Source of the DNA: Gnetum montanum
Taxonomy: Eukaryota; Streptophyta; Gnetopsida; Gnetales; Gnetaceae
Assembly: GCA_015680685.1 (NCBI GenBank)
Contig: MNCI01006062.1
Coordinates: 71,015 to 122,437 of the forward strand
Reading direction: 5' to 3'
Length of the DNA stretch: 51,423 nucleotides
Shown piece after piece: positions 12,529-23,099 of this stretch. The notes under the pieces are model-generated. The model was not told the DNA's origin, ran no database searches, and saw only the letters and a list, made by a program, of their open reading frames with translations. The translations under genes were made by a program, and so were the position numbers. The number at the start of each line of letters is the position of its first letter. Position 1 is the stretch's first letter.

Positions 12529-12810
12529 CGATGATAGATAGAATGTCGTGACTATGCTAACATTGTTACCTGACACCAGTTGCATGCCAATGTTGTATCT
12601 CCTAAGCAAAAATTGTGTTTTGGATTGAAATGTATCTCTTGACAACTTGTCTAGCTACAACTGCATCTCAACTCCATCACTGGACATGTGACTATGCTAG
12701 TCATCGCCTCCCCACATTACATCGAAGACTCTTATGAAATTGGCACTTGCCATGGTAGCCAGCCACACCAGTACCATTACAACAAAGTAGACATAATGAT
12801 TTCTCCTCAT
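12529..12810 (-). pseudogene. Xyloglucan endotransglucosylase/hydrolase (XTH) pseudogene, first exon
   Basis: XTHs (GH16) cut and rejoin xyloglucan in the plant cell wall. The minus strand reads 94 codons in one frame from ATG at 12,810. It has a hydrophobic signal peptide (YFVVMVLVWLATMASA), then NFIRVFDVMWGGDD, LDK, FQSKTQFLL, MQLVSGNN and TTFYLSS. These match the conserved N-terminal half of XTHs in order and spacing (usually FDVTWG, LDK, GFQSK, LVPGNSAGTVTxxYLSS). Two in-frame TAG stops, at codons 38 and 52, kill it. The catalytic exon (DEIDFEFLG) is not found downstream, so only exon 1 remains. A TATA-like box upstream and the retained signal peptide argue for an ordinary gene copy rather than a processed retrocopy. 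Confidence 0.85.
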
Positions 12811-12962
12811 TCTTCTTGATTCTCTTCTTTACTCTTCTTCCTCTACTACAAATGCAAATGGAACCTTGGACTAGAAATAGAGTTTGCTACTTGAGAAACA
12901 CAAAAGATTTTTCCTTTCTCTCTTTGGATTACTATTTGATGAAAGTGTGTAGGATCGTTTGC

Positions 12963-12972
12963 AATTTATAGC
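12963..12972 (-). promoter_or_regulatory. TATA-like box upstream of the XTH pseudogene
   Basis: The minus strand reads GCTATAAATT, about 155 bp upstream of the pseudogene ATG, a normal distance for a plant core promoter. Sequence between it and the ATG is a pyrimidine/AAG-rich leader. The inference is that the XTH copy still has its original promoter, or part of it. Confidence 0.45.
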
Positions 12973-13879
12973 TCTTTTGACATAGCCATGGTAGGGTATG
13001 GAATAGGGTCAGAAGCTTCCCAACTTCCAAAAATTAAACAAAATGCAGAAACAACTATTTTGATGTGTGATTTATAGCATAGGTGAGTAAAGGTAAAGGC
13101 ATTTAGTGTTCCTTTGATCCTTGTGTCTGATTTGAGCAATCATGAACAATCCTTTCTTTTGGAATGACCTTTGAAGGATTAATTTACAACTCAACTTCCA
13201 ACACGATGATGTTAATCAAGACTTGAATTCCTTTCTTAATCATGGGATCATTCTGTTATAGGCTTCAATAATGTTTAATGTTTGTTCCTACTTTCTATTT
13301 ACATTCTTTTTTGGTTGTCTTGCATTGGACAAGATTTTAGTTTTAATGCACAAGGAATAGTTTTCTAAAATCTCTTTGTAGAACAAAATAAAAAAAATAT
13401 TTTCTTGATTAGGGTTTTTTCAACTATTAAGTACATCCATCTATAATTTTCAATTTTTTTTCTAGTTCTTATTGAAATTTCATCTTGTAATTTTTAAATT
13501 TATCACTATTTTATATTTTAAATTTTTCCCTAACTCTATTATTATTTTGCAGTTCCATATTTATTATGTTAAATAACATTTTAGTCTTAAATCCCTTAAG
13601 CTGTTTTCCTAAAAGCTCTATGCCAATAGAAAAAGAAAGAATAAATACCCTTAGTCAGGGTAATTTGGGTAATTGGTAAGTATATCTATTTGTAGTTTTT
13701 TTTAAATCATTTTAACTCGTGTAAACTAAAGAGTAGTAGTGATATCTCATTTTTTAATTTTTACCATTAATATTTATAGAATCATAAATATGAGCTCTAT
13801 TCAAGGCATAAATAGTAATGAGAACAAAATAGACAATACTCTATTAGAGGTAAATGCATCAGAAGAAAAAAAATGTCTC

Positions 13880-16500
13880 AGATTATAATGTGAAAATTTT
13901 AAAAACATTTGCAACAGGAAAATTTATTTTGAAATCTCCATTAAAACAGTTTGTAACATAATTAGACACTTGCAAGACTAGAGAAGGTGAAAGCAAAAGA
14001 TGGAAGTGTCATGTATGTAGCCATGAATTCACTGCAAGTGGTACACAAATACATCATCATTTCTTTCAGATATTAGAAAATAAAATAGGAATAGGTGTTA
14101 TTGCATGTAAATTTCTATATCTTGATATTCAAAAATCTATGAATGACTACTTCCAAACAAGGACTATCATAAAGAGTATTACTATAAGTATTTGAATAAA
14201 GAGAAGAAAGAACAGGACAAAGGATGTTGTACAGCTATAAAAAAAAAGGAGTTAAACAAACAAAAATAAATTTTCAAGTTAAAAAAAACATAAAAATTGA
14301 TTTTAGTATTGTAAAAATGTTCTATGCAAATGGATTACCATTCAAACTTGCACATACTCCTTCATTCAAAGAAGCATTTTGTTGTGCCATTGAAGTAGGT
14401 AATATTTTTAAAATTTAAATTATCATTTTTTTAAATTATTAGTAAAATTAATATTTTTACATAACACATCCATCTTATATCCCTACAACTAAAGATAAGA
14501 TTCAAAATGATCTTTTTTATGAAAAGTATGAACTTGGCATGAAAAATGTTGAAGGAATGAAAGTAATTTTGGCAACAAAGTGGTTGTTTTGTTATAATTG
14601 ATGGATGGATTGATATTTGTCAACATTTATTAATTAATATTATAAGTAGTTGTCAACTTGGACCATTTTTTCTTAAAGTTATACACTGCTTCAATCATAT
14701 AAAGAATGCTAATTTTCAAGACAAATTATTATAGACAACAATTGCAACTATTAGTTCAAGTAACATTATTCAAATCATAATAAATTCAACTTCTATTTGT
14801 AGGCATGTAGGAAATATGATAAAAATGATTCATCCAAATATATTTTGTACTCCTTATTTTCATTCCCTAAATAATACACTTTGTGATATTGGTAAAATTG
14901 ATTGGGTACAAAAGCTTATTATAGATCCAAGAGACGTACAAATTTTTATTTGCAATCATCACTATTCAAATTCCTTGTTCAGAGAATGTAGCAAAAATAA
15001 GATTTACAAAAAGCCTGTAGAAATAATGCAATAGAATAAAAAGATCTATATTATTCTTTTTAAAGAGATTTGATTTATTAATGCTAAACTAATTATAAAT
15101 TTTGTGAAACAAGTATACTTCATATTTCATAATGTTGGAGAGAATGTAAGAGATACAAGAATCATTATAAAGAATGGTTATAACCAATAAATTGAAGAAC
15201 TGGGAGGAAGCCAACACAAATATGGGAAAAAGTGTTAGATAAAAGATTTTATCATATGAGTGGTGGAAACAAGTGAAATAATTTATTTGAAATATAATTC
15301 TTTATTTTTTATTTTTTATGTTTTTATGTTTTATTAAAATTAAATATTTGTTATATTGTAGGAGGATTGTTGGCATGCTACAACTTACATTAGAAGAAAT
15401 TTATGTAATTTATGAAAATATGTTAATAGAAATTAAAAGAAAGGTTCTACAAATGGATAGCTCTCTTGATTTTTATAATGCTCAGTTACTTCCATTGAAA
15501 GATGGAATGCTACAAATACCTCATTGCATATGGCTACATATGCATTAAATATTAAGTGGTTGTCTTCAAAACATAGAGATAAAAATCCAACAAGGCCTTG
15601 TGATGATTTTGATGTAAGACCAGGTTTCTTAAAATATGTTAAATAATTATATTCATCTTGTGAGGCTATCCTAATTAGAAAGGAATGGCTTCAATTTACT
15701 AAACGACATATAAAAGCATTTAAATGTGAAGATGCTATATTTGATATGGATGGAATAGCTCAAGAAGATTTAGCTAGATGGTGAAGTTTGCATGGTGGAG
15801 ATACTCCTAGACTTCAAACTCTAGCAATGAAGCTTCTTTCTCAGGTAATACTATCAATTTTTCATTAAACATATAACAAATATAAATATGCATTAATTTG
15901 TTTAATAGATTTATGCAATCTGATGTTTGAAAACTTAAAATAGTGATGGTTTATATATCATTATGCATTCTCTAAACACTGTGACTAGTAGGCTATCAGG
16001 TCTGAAACTTCAAATGAGTTTGTTTATTAATGAAGGTTTGAATGATTTATAAAATGAATCTTTTAACAATGCAAATTTTCATTCATGTTTTTATCATTTA
16101 TGTTAGGTTGCATCTATTTCTATTGTTAAAAGAAATTGGTCAACATATTCTTTCATTCATCGTATCAAAAGAAATAGTCTTACTCCAAAAAGAGCTTAAA
16201 AATTTGTGTCTATTCATAGCATGATTAGACTGGAAGAAAGAAAGGAAATAAAATATAGGCAACCATCTTCTATTCATTAGGATTTTAATTCAAAAAATGA
16301 TGATGTTCCAATAGTTTATGATAGAGAAATTTATTCTACCGACTATGTTAATGTTCCTAGAGCAATGAATCTTAATATTGATGATTCAATCCTTGATGAA
16401 TATGATTAGCATGCAAATGATATTAATGAGATAGAACAAAAAGAAGTAGGTTTTACAAATTTACTCTTTAGAGTAGAGCAAGGAGAGAAAATAGGCTAAA
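13880..16500 (+). pseudogene. hAT-family transposase (DUF659 type), decayed
   Basis: Decayed cut-and-paste DNA transposase with probable introns. In order: a BED-type zinc finger at about 14,000-14,070 (WKCHVCSHEFTASGTQIHHH); a linker at 14,224-14,418 (ANGLPFKLAHTPSFKEAF) followed by a likely intron; the DUF659 block at about 14,590-15,000 (IIDGWIDICQHLLINII, CRHVGNMIKMIHPNIF, LCDIGKIDWVQKLI); a middle part with stops (15,360-15,840, ending GGDTPRLQTLAMKLLSQ before an intron); and the hAT C-terminal dimerisation motif at about 16,108-16,225 (ISIVKRNWSTYSFIHRIKRN). The first catalytic Asp (DGW) is kept; the second (normally TDNA) is Asn in INST. Stops and frameshifts abound. Terminal inverted repeats and 8-bp target duplications were not found by eye. 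Confidence 0.87.
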
Positions 16501-17410
16501 AATTAGAATTTGAACAATGTGATAGCTTCTAAGCTTTGGAAAAAAACTCTTTTGTGATTTGCAAAAAGATANATTCTATATTCTACAATATTTTTTATGA
16601 TATATCATATTTACTTTTTAAAAAAACCAATATATTTAAATTTTCTTTATCACATCTCTAGATATAAACCCATCCCCACTTTTTCTTGATGCACACATAC
16701 CCAAACACATTTAGAATCACGAATCCTCAATTTCTCACTTCCACAAATCAGATTCTTTTGATACATAGATGCATATGCATATGCAATGAAGAAATAGCAT
16801 GACATTGAGAAGCATCTACGCAAATCTTGATGGTCAATTTCACACTCACATTTGTAGGAAGGAACAAAGCAAAAGTGGAAGTGTATATATATATATTTTT
16901 TACATGTTTTGCCATTGGTGAAAACAAAGTTTGAAAATTGAAGATCTAATACAAATATAGTAATAATAATGTGAATGTGGTTTTTTCATTTGGTATGGTT
17001 GTGTTGTGTTGTATTTAGGTCCCAATTAATTGATTGCATAATCACATATAAACTTCATTTTAATATTATACTAAAGCAATATATAATATCAAGAATAGCA
17101 AAAACTAAATCTTGGATATGTAATAGTACAATTTTTACTTTTCTAAATTTATATGAAAAATTAATGAACTTAGAAGGAGTAGGAGTAGTACAAGATGAAA
17201 GCTCACTATCCTGTATTGTAACTATAGGTACACATTTTGGCAAGGGCTTAGTAGATCACACAGAAGAATTATGGCTACTATCATTAGTTAGATTAAGATG
17301 CAAAGAGATTTGAAGAGGAATTGTGTTATATAGAGAAAGAAAAAGCAGGAATGAAGGTACTTATAGTAATTTAAAGTTTAAAACTAATATAAGATAGATG
17401 AAAATAGAAA
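16501..17410. other. No supported gene; one undetermined base and a short TA run
   Basis: Sequence between the hAT relic and the next repeat. It contains the only ambiguous base of the window (N at 16,572) and a (TA)n run at about 16,883-16,896. A 112-codon plus-strand opening at 16,975-17,313 has no recognisable domain and is AT-rich chance sequence as far as I can tell. Confidence 0.6.
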
Positions 17411-17765
17411 GTAAATTAGAAATTTTAATTTTCCATTTCATATTTAAAATTAACATATGGAAAAAATCAAAGAACCAAATTAGAAAATTTCATTCTGTAT
17501 TTGAAACTAGCATAATGAAGAAATCAAATTAGAATTTTCCATTCCATTGGAAACTAGCATAACAAAGAAACCAAATTATAATTTTCCATTAGCATAATGA
17601 AGAAACCAAATTAGAATTTTCCATTCTATAAACAAAGACTAAATCAAAGAACCAAATTAGAATTTTCTATTAGCATAATGAAGAAACCAAATTAAAATTT
17701 TCCATTACATATTTAAAATTAGCATAATGAATGAAGAAACAAAATTAGAATTTTCCAATTTCATT
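17411..17765. repeat. Irregular tandem repeat, ~35-bp core
   Basis: Seven to eight copies of a core reading 'agcataatgaagaaacc' then 'aaattagaattttccatt' follow each other with variable spacers ('tatttgaaac', 'ctataaacaaagac', and so on). Copy lengths vary from about 35 to 60 bp because of internal gains and losses. It has no ORF and no dyad symmetry. Confidence 0.8.
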
Positions 17766-18188
17766 TGTTGCATCTACAAAATAAAGTGGATGCTGACCAC
17801 ATCACTATCCTACCAGAAGGATTGTTCTCTTGGCCAAAATAATAGTAAGCAAGTAGGCTTTCATTTCAGGTCCATGAAAACACCATCAAAACATTTAAAT
17901 AAATTTAAATAAAATATCTATTTTATACTAATAGTGTAATAATATTATTAATCAAGGACCCAAAATGTCTATGTCTAAGGGTATGGTAGATGGTAGCCAT
18001 GAAAGAACACAACATACACACAGAAGTAGCTACACACATTTTAACAGGTGAAAATTGCAGATAGACAAGAAGGCTATACATAGACAATTGTGATATATCT
18101 ATCAATCAATTAATCAAACATGACCAAAAAAACTAAGTATAATGAGGGTGAAGTGTAATAACATAGAAAGAAAGAGAAATAACATAAT

Positions 18189-18392
18189 TTAGTTTTTGGA
18201 AATAGTGTTAAAGCAAGGCTCTTTAGCCATGTACTTATGCTTGGCATAGATATTCATGTAATCTACAAAAACGTAGGGCAGGTAGGACTCACTGGCATCA
18301 ACAAGGAGAGCAAGGGTAAGGTGAACCAGCATATGTAGGTTGGGATTACAATATGAGGCCATGAACATGCTGGTGCTATTAGGGATGGTGTA
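18189..18392 (-). pseudogene. ACC oxidase pseudogene, C-terminal fragment
   Basis: The minus strand reads 68 codons including the stop, uninterrupted. It starts YTIPNSTSMFMASYCNPN and ends YLPYVFVDYMNIYAKHK, YMAKEPCFNTISKN, stop. It lines up with residues 255-329 of the intact ACC oxidase at 41,055-42,386 (YATPNSTRMSVASYYNPN ... YPPYVFRDYINVYAKQK, FLAKEPRF). The R-x-S motif that binds substrate carboxylate/ascorbate is degraded (RMS to SMF), and the KEPRF arginine is Cys. It lacks the Ala/His-rich linker of the intact gene. All sequence upstream of Y255 is missing; instead LINE ORF sequence abuts at 18,393 in a different frame. Sequence on the 3' side (17.77-18.19 kb) shows nothing coding and may be the old 3' flank. 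Confidence 0.88.
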
Positions 18393-20950
18393 GCAACTAA
18401 GACTTCATTTGAAAATTTAGTTATTGTGTGCTACAGGAGAGACTATAACATAAGTTGCAAATTAATAAAGAGCTTCTATCTCTAAAGGCATCATGTAGCT
18501 TCAAGAAGTAGTAAATCATATTGCACCTACCTTTTAACCTAAATTCGTCTAACAAAAAATACTTGTGTACTTCTTCTATTCTCTTCCAATATTTGTTAGC
18601 AAGTTAAGGATCCCACATTGCACACCCATACAAAAGAGTTAGTTACATAATAGAAGAAAAAAAGTGTTTTTTGATTTTCCACACTAAAATAGTTTCCTTC
18701 TAATATTTTCTTTTTAAATCAAATAAGGCTCTCAATCCACTTGAAATCCTTTGTTTAATGTACATCTCTCAATTATAATTGTAAGAAAGATATAGACCAA
18801 GGTATCTATAAGTTGGTATCATATTTACTAGGTCATTTTTAATAGTGAAAGAGTAATCATTATTTCTAGTGTCATACACCATAATTTTGGTTTTTTTACA
18901 CATTAACTTTCATTTCTAAATGTTGGAAAAAATCATCTAAACAATTAACATTTTTTGTAGGCCTTCCTTAGAGTTGGAGATGAGAGCTACATCATTAGCA
19001 TAAAAATAAAATATTGACAAAGTGATCATTAATTTTAATAGAGTATTTATCTACAATTTTTTGCATCCACTCCTTGAGTTCATTAATGAAAATATCAAAG
19101 AGAGTAAGAAAAAGAGGATAACCTTATTTCACCCTAATATCACTATGTAATAAAACATTTTTATGGAAGTGGTGATCTATGATCTTTATATATACCTTTT
19201 GGTAAAGACTTTTAATAGGAGCTAGCAAAGATAGAGAAGTACATATGCCTTATAATCGCTTTCGCAACTTGCTTCAAATAACTAAATCATATGATTTAGA
19301 AAAGTCCACAAAGCAAACAAAAGTTCTTCTATTTTTCCATTTTGCATAATCAATAACATATTTCAATGTAATGATGTGATCCATAGTAAAATGATGATGT
19401 CTAAACCCATCTTGTGAAATTTCTAATGAATTATTTTCTTCTATATATTTCCCAATCTTCATCTCAAGAATATTTCCCAAAACCTTAGAAAAAATATTAC
19501 TAATTACAATTAACATGTAGTTATTTAAATTAGATCTATCTCCTTTTTAGAAGACCAAAATAGCTCTATTAGTGCACCATTCTTTACTTAAACTAATTTC
19601 AAGAGCATGGTTTAGATTTTTTCACATTGTTTGCTATACGAAAGGTCCTCTTCAAGTTAGTATTTCTCCATAAATTTTGGTGGCATCAACTACTTTACCT
19701 AAGGCTAGTGTTTTGATGTTTTGCATAGTGTCCTCAAATGAGATGAAAAGGTTGTCATTATCATACCAATATCCTATTGGCTTACCCTTACCATAAAACA
19801 AATTTTGATAAAATTGCTAAATCAAAAAATGGAAATTTTTGTTTTAAACCTTTCCTTTGATGAAGCAACTTCTAGAAATTTCTTTGTTCTTTCTTGATCA
19901 TGTAAACAAGAGAAATTTATCTCTCTTTAATGAACTTTATTTTTTTATTTTCAATCAAATTCTTATAAAGGCTAATAACTATTAGAGATTTGTGTATTTT
20001 TAATATAATTCTAGTTGCTATATATTCAAACTCAAACCAAGGTTAGGACTATATTGATGCTTTTCTAGAAACATGTTACATTGCTATCACTAAGATTTCT
20101 TCAAGTTTTACATACGTATTCTAATGCTTTCAAACTTCTGCTTGAAAATCTAACTTGCCTTTGTTAGTTATCCTACAAAAAAATGGCATTCTTTGATATC
20201 TAACTTGCTACAAATTTATCAAAAGACTAAAATATAATGGTCAATGGTTAGATCCAATTATCTCATCACATACTTCAAAATGTCTAATATAAGCCAAACT
20301 CTCTAAATTGGTGATTAGAAAATCAATACATAAGAAACCTTGTGGTCTTGTGATGTAGTGACCAAAATTGTAAAAATTGGGTAACTTATTAAACATGGAC
20401 ACCAATACCACAAATGTCTACCTCTATGATTAACTTGTATGTCTTAAGAAAACCTTTTTCACTCTACATTATTTTCATAGTCTGAACATTCATGCTGATT
20501 CCAAAAGCTTATTGGGATTTGTTCAAGTTCAACCCTATCATTAAAATCCCCACAAATGAAAAATTTTTCCATCTCAGCAAAAGTAGAAATATTCATCTCA
20601 AGGCTTTGAAAGGAAAAGTCCCTTGACACATTTTCTTTAGCATAAAAAATAGTTTCTCAGGGAGCAAAATAATAAAAAGCTAAGAAACAATTGACCTTCT
20701 CATGAGCTACTTGAATCCAAACATATTGCTTTTATTTATATACTTTTTAAATTATTATATATTATCCTATGGTATTGCAAATCAACACAACTAGGCCACC
20801 AAAAGGTCTTCAATGTTCATTTTTTCACTTTCAATATCAAATGAAAGTTTGAAGGTTGAAGTATCTTTTTCAATTAACTATTGGTATGAACATAATACCT
20901 AGAATTTTTCATAAAGCCAAGCCTTTCATGATGGACTAAAAATGCATGAA
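18393..20950 (-). mobile_element. LINE (non-LTR retrotransposon), decayed, endonuclease and RT
   Basis: The minus strand encodes, from high to low coordinates, an APE-type endonuclease piece (FICGDFNDR at about 20,540-20,570) and a reverse transcriptase. In the RT, 19,274-19,516 has IFSKVLGNILEMKIGKYIEE, then QDGFRHHHFTMDHIITL and FVCFVDFSKSYDLV. At about 19,060-19,150 it continues with PLFLTLFDIFINELKEWM. The active-site box near 18,990 is YAND instead of YADD. The C-terminal part (YRYLG-like, NKYWKRIEEVHKYFLLDEF) runs to about 18,400. Stops and frameshifts occur throughout. The element ends abruptly at the ACC oxidase fragment, with no poly-A tail seen there. Confidence 0.85.
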
Positions 20951-21212
20951 TGATGCCAAGCCTTTTACAATGGACTATAATGAATGGATGATGCATACTA
21001 CCATGCATGAGAATGTTTATATCATATGTGAGAGTCATGAGTTATTAGTTTGAGCTTAGGTTGAGTCACTCACATCAAGAGTGTTGAGTTCAAACATTAA
21101 CACACAACAAGATAAATTCTTTATTCCTTTGTGGGTCCTACTAGGGACCAACTTAGCATTGAGCCTTGGAATGATGATATTTTTAATAATGATGATGATC
21201 ATATATCATTAT

Positions 21213-21271
21213 TGATAAAACCAATTTTTCATGAGTATGATATTGTAGCTCATCCTATGTTATCGTTGATG
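21213..21271 (+). repeat. 59-bp LTR start left inside copy 1 of the tandem duplication
   Basis: It starts TGATAAAAC after ATTAT, exactly like the 5' LTR at 22,033, and stops after TTGATG where the second duplication copy begins. It would look like a separate insertion, but it is explained by the tandem duplication. It differs from the matching 59 bp at 22,033-22,091 at 8 positions (hand count). Confidence 0.85.
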
Positions 21272-22027
21272 ATTAACTTGTATTTTTGGAGAGAACCTTT
21301 TTCACTCTACATTATTTTCATAGTCTAAATATCCATGCTGATTCCAAAAGCTTACTAGGATTTGTTCAAGTTCAACCCTATCATTAAAATCCCCACAAAT
21401 GAAAACTTTTTCCATCTGAGCAAAAGTAGAAATATTCATCTCAACACTTTGAAAGGGAAATTCCCTTGATACATTTTCTTTAGCATAACAAATAGCTTCT
21501 TAGGGAGCAAAATAACAAAAAGCTAAGAAACAATTGACCTTCTCATGAGCTACTTGAATCCAAAAATATTGCTTTTATTCATATACTTTTTAAATTATTA
21601 TATATTATTCTATGGTATTGCAAATTAGCACAATTAGGCCATCAAAAGGTCTTCAATGCTTATTTTTTCACTTTCAATTTCAAATGAGAGGTTGAAGGTT
21701 GAATTATCTTTTTCAATTAACTATCGGTATGAACATAATACTTCGAATTTTTCACAAAGCCAAGCCTACATGATGGACTATAATGCATGAAAGATGCCAA
21801 GTGTTTTACAATGCATACTACCATGCATGAGAATGTTTATATCATATGTGAGAGTCATGAGTTATGATTTTGAGCTTAGGTAGAGTCACTCACATCAAGA
21901 GTGTTGAGTTCAAACATTCATCCATAACAAGCTAAATTTTTTGTTCCTTTGTGGGTCCGCCCAAGGATCAACTTAGCATTGAGCCTTGGAATGATGATCC
22001 TTTTAATAATGATGATGATAATATATC

Positions 22028-22032
22028 ATTAT
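22028..22032. repeat. Target-site duplication ATTAT, left copy of element A
   Basis: The five bases ATTAT immediately precede the LTR start TGATAAAAC and are identical to 34,722-34,726 after the 3' LTR end. Five bp is the usual Ty3/gypsy target duplication. Confidence 0.9.
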
Positions 22033-22889
22033 TGATAAAACTAGTTTTTCATGAGTTCGATATCATAGCTCATCCTATGTCATCATTGATGTGATGTCTT
22101 TGAAGTTGTGTAGCCCTCAAAATATTGATACTTGGACACACAAGTCACAAAAATTTTCTTCAAACCCTTAGTTATACTCTTGTAAATTTATTTTGTAATC
22201 GTAGCTATAGAATGAGTGCCCGCAGTGTAGTGTCAAGTAGTTGTACAGTGTCTTTCTTCAAGTAGATTGTACTTGGGCATGATTCATGATTAGTGATAAA
22301 GATCGAGACTATTTCTTATCATTGCAGCATCCACTTAGTTCTTTTGTTTTACTTAGATAATTCCTTACTTAGTTAATTTTCATGTTTACTTTAGTTTAGC
22401 TCTTTACATTTTTAAAGCACTTTACTTTACATGTTCATTAGTAAAGCAAAATGAGTACAACCAGTTTCAAGCATTTAAGTGTAATTATTTGGTATCTCTT
22501 GATTTTCTTAATAGTGACTCCACTTCGTAATCTCAATAACAATTACATGAGCCCAAGATGTGATTGGTAAGCTAGGACCAAATACTCATTGCTCTAGGCT
22601 AGAATAGATTTTCAATCTTGTATCAATTAAACTTAGGCTTTAATTTCACTTTCAATCATGTTTACCACTAGGAGTAATTTAAGCTTAACAACATCAAATT
22701 ATCACATACCTCACTGAGAGTTAAACCATAGGCTTGAACTTCACTACCTCTAAGTGGGAAGACAACAATCGCAAACCTACTATTAAGTCTTCACATACTT
22801 ACATTTGTCCATTCATGGATTATGATTTGGTCATGCACATGCACTCGTGACTTGTATGGTGGAGTGTTGAGATACCTTACCACTCATCA
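22033..22889 (+). repeat. 5' LTR of element A (857 bp)
   Basis: It begins TGATAAAAC and ends CCACTCATCA. It aligns over its length with the 3' LTR at 33,848-34,721. Shared words include 'gattgtacttgggcat', 'aaagatcgagactattt' and 'cactttactttacatgttc'. The TATA position seen in the 3' LTR is decayed here ('ccctcaaaatatt'), so this LTR has probably lost its promoter. Confidence 0.92.
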
Positions 22890-22890
22890 T

Positions 22891-22908
22891 TAGCCCCATT
22901 GTTGGGGA
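22891..22908 (+). other. Primer-binding site, decayed, tRNA-Asp type
   Basis: One base after the 5' LTR, TAGCCCCATTGTTGGGGA matches the complement of the 3' end of plant tRNA-Asp (TGGCGCCGTTGCCGGGGA, from memory) at 13 of 18 positions. Four of the five differences are transitions. Use of tRNA-Asp is known for Athila-group elements and supports that placement. Confidence 0.65.
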
Positions 22909-23099
22909 TGTGTCAATGTTTGCTAAGTAGTTGATCTCATAAAGTTCTTTATATCAAGAACCATAAAGTTTATCCTTTACCTTCTTAATTAGTTTTAATG
23001 ACACACACACACATACTTGAAGCATCAAACACACAGCATGGCTTCAACACTTAAAAATAAGTTATCACTTGTTGAAGAGCCACAAAAGAGTCATGAAAA

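Larger units (their letters stand above)
20429..22091. repeat. 843/820-bp direct tandem duplication spanning LINE and LTR start
   Basis: Copy 1 is 20,429-21,271 and copy 2 is 21,272-22,091. Both start 'attaacttgtat' and run through the LINE endonuclease region, the 'aaatccccacaaatgaaaa' GDFN codons, the LINE 5' flank ('gtgagagtcatgagttat') and 'cttagcattgagccttggaa'. Both end with the first 59 bp of the element A LTR ('tgataaaac' ... 'ttgatg'). Copy 2 has lost about 23 bp. The junction shows ATG microhomology (20,426-20,428 against 21,269-21,271). Because both copies contain the LTR start, the duplication happened after element A inserted. Confidence 0.9.

Noticed and set aside
16975-17313. 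112-codon plus-strand ORF
   Set aside because: No motif, no neighbour and AT-rich; consistent with a chance opening.
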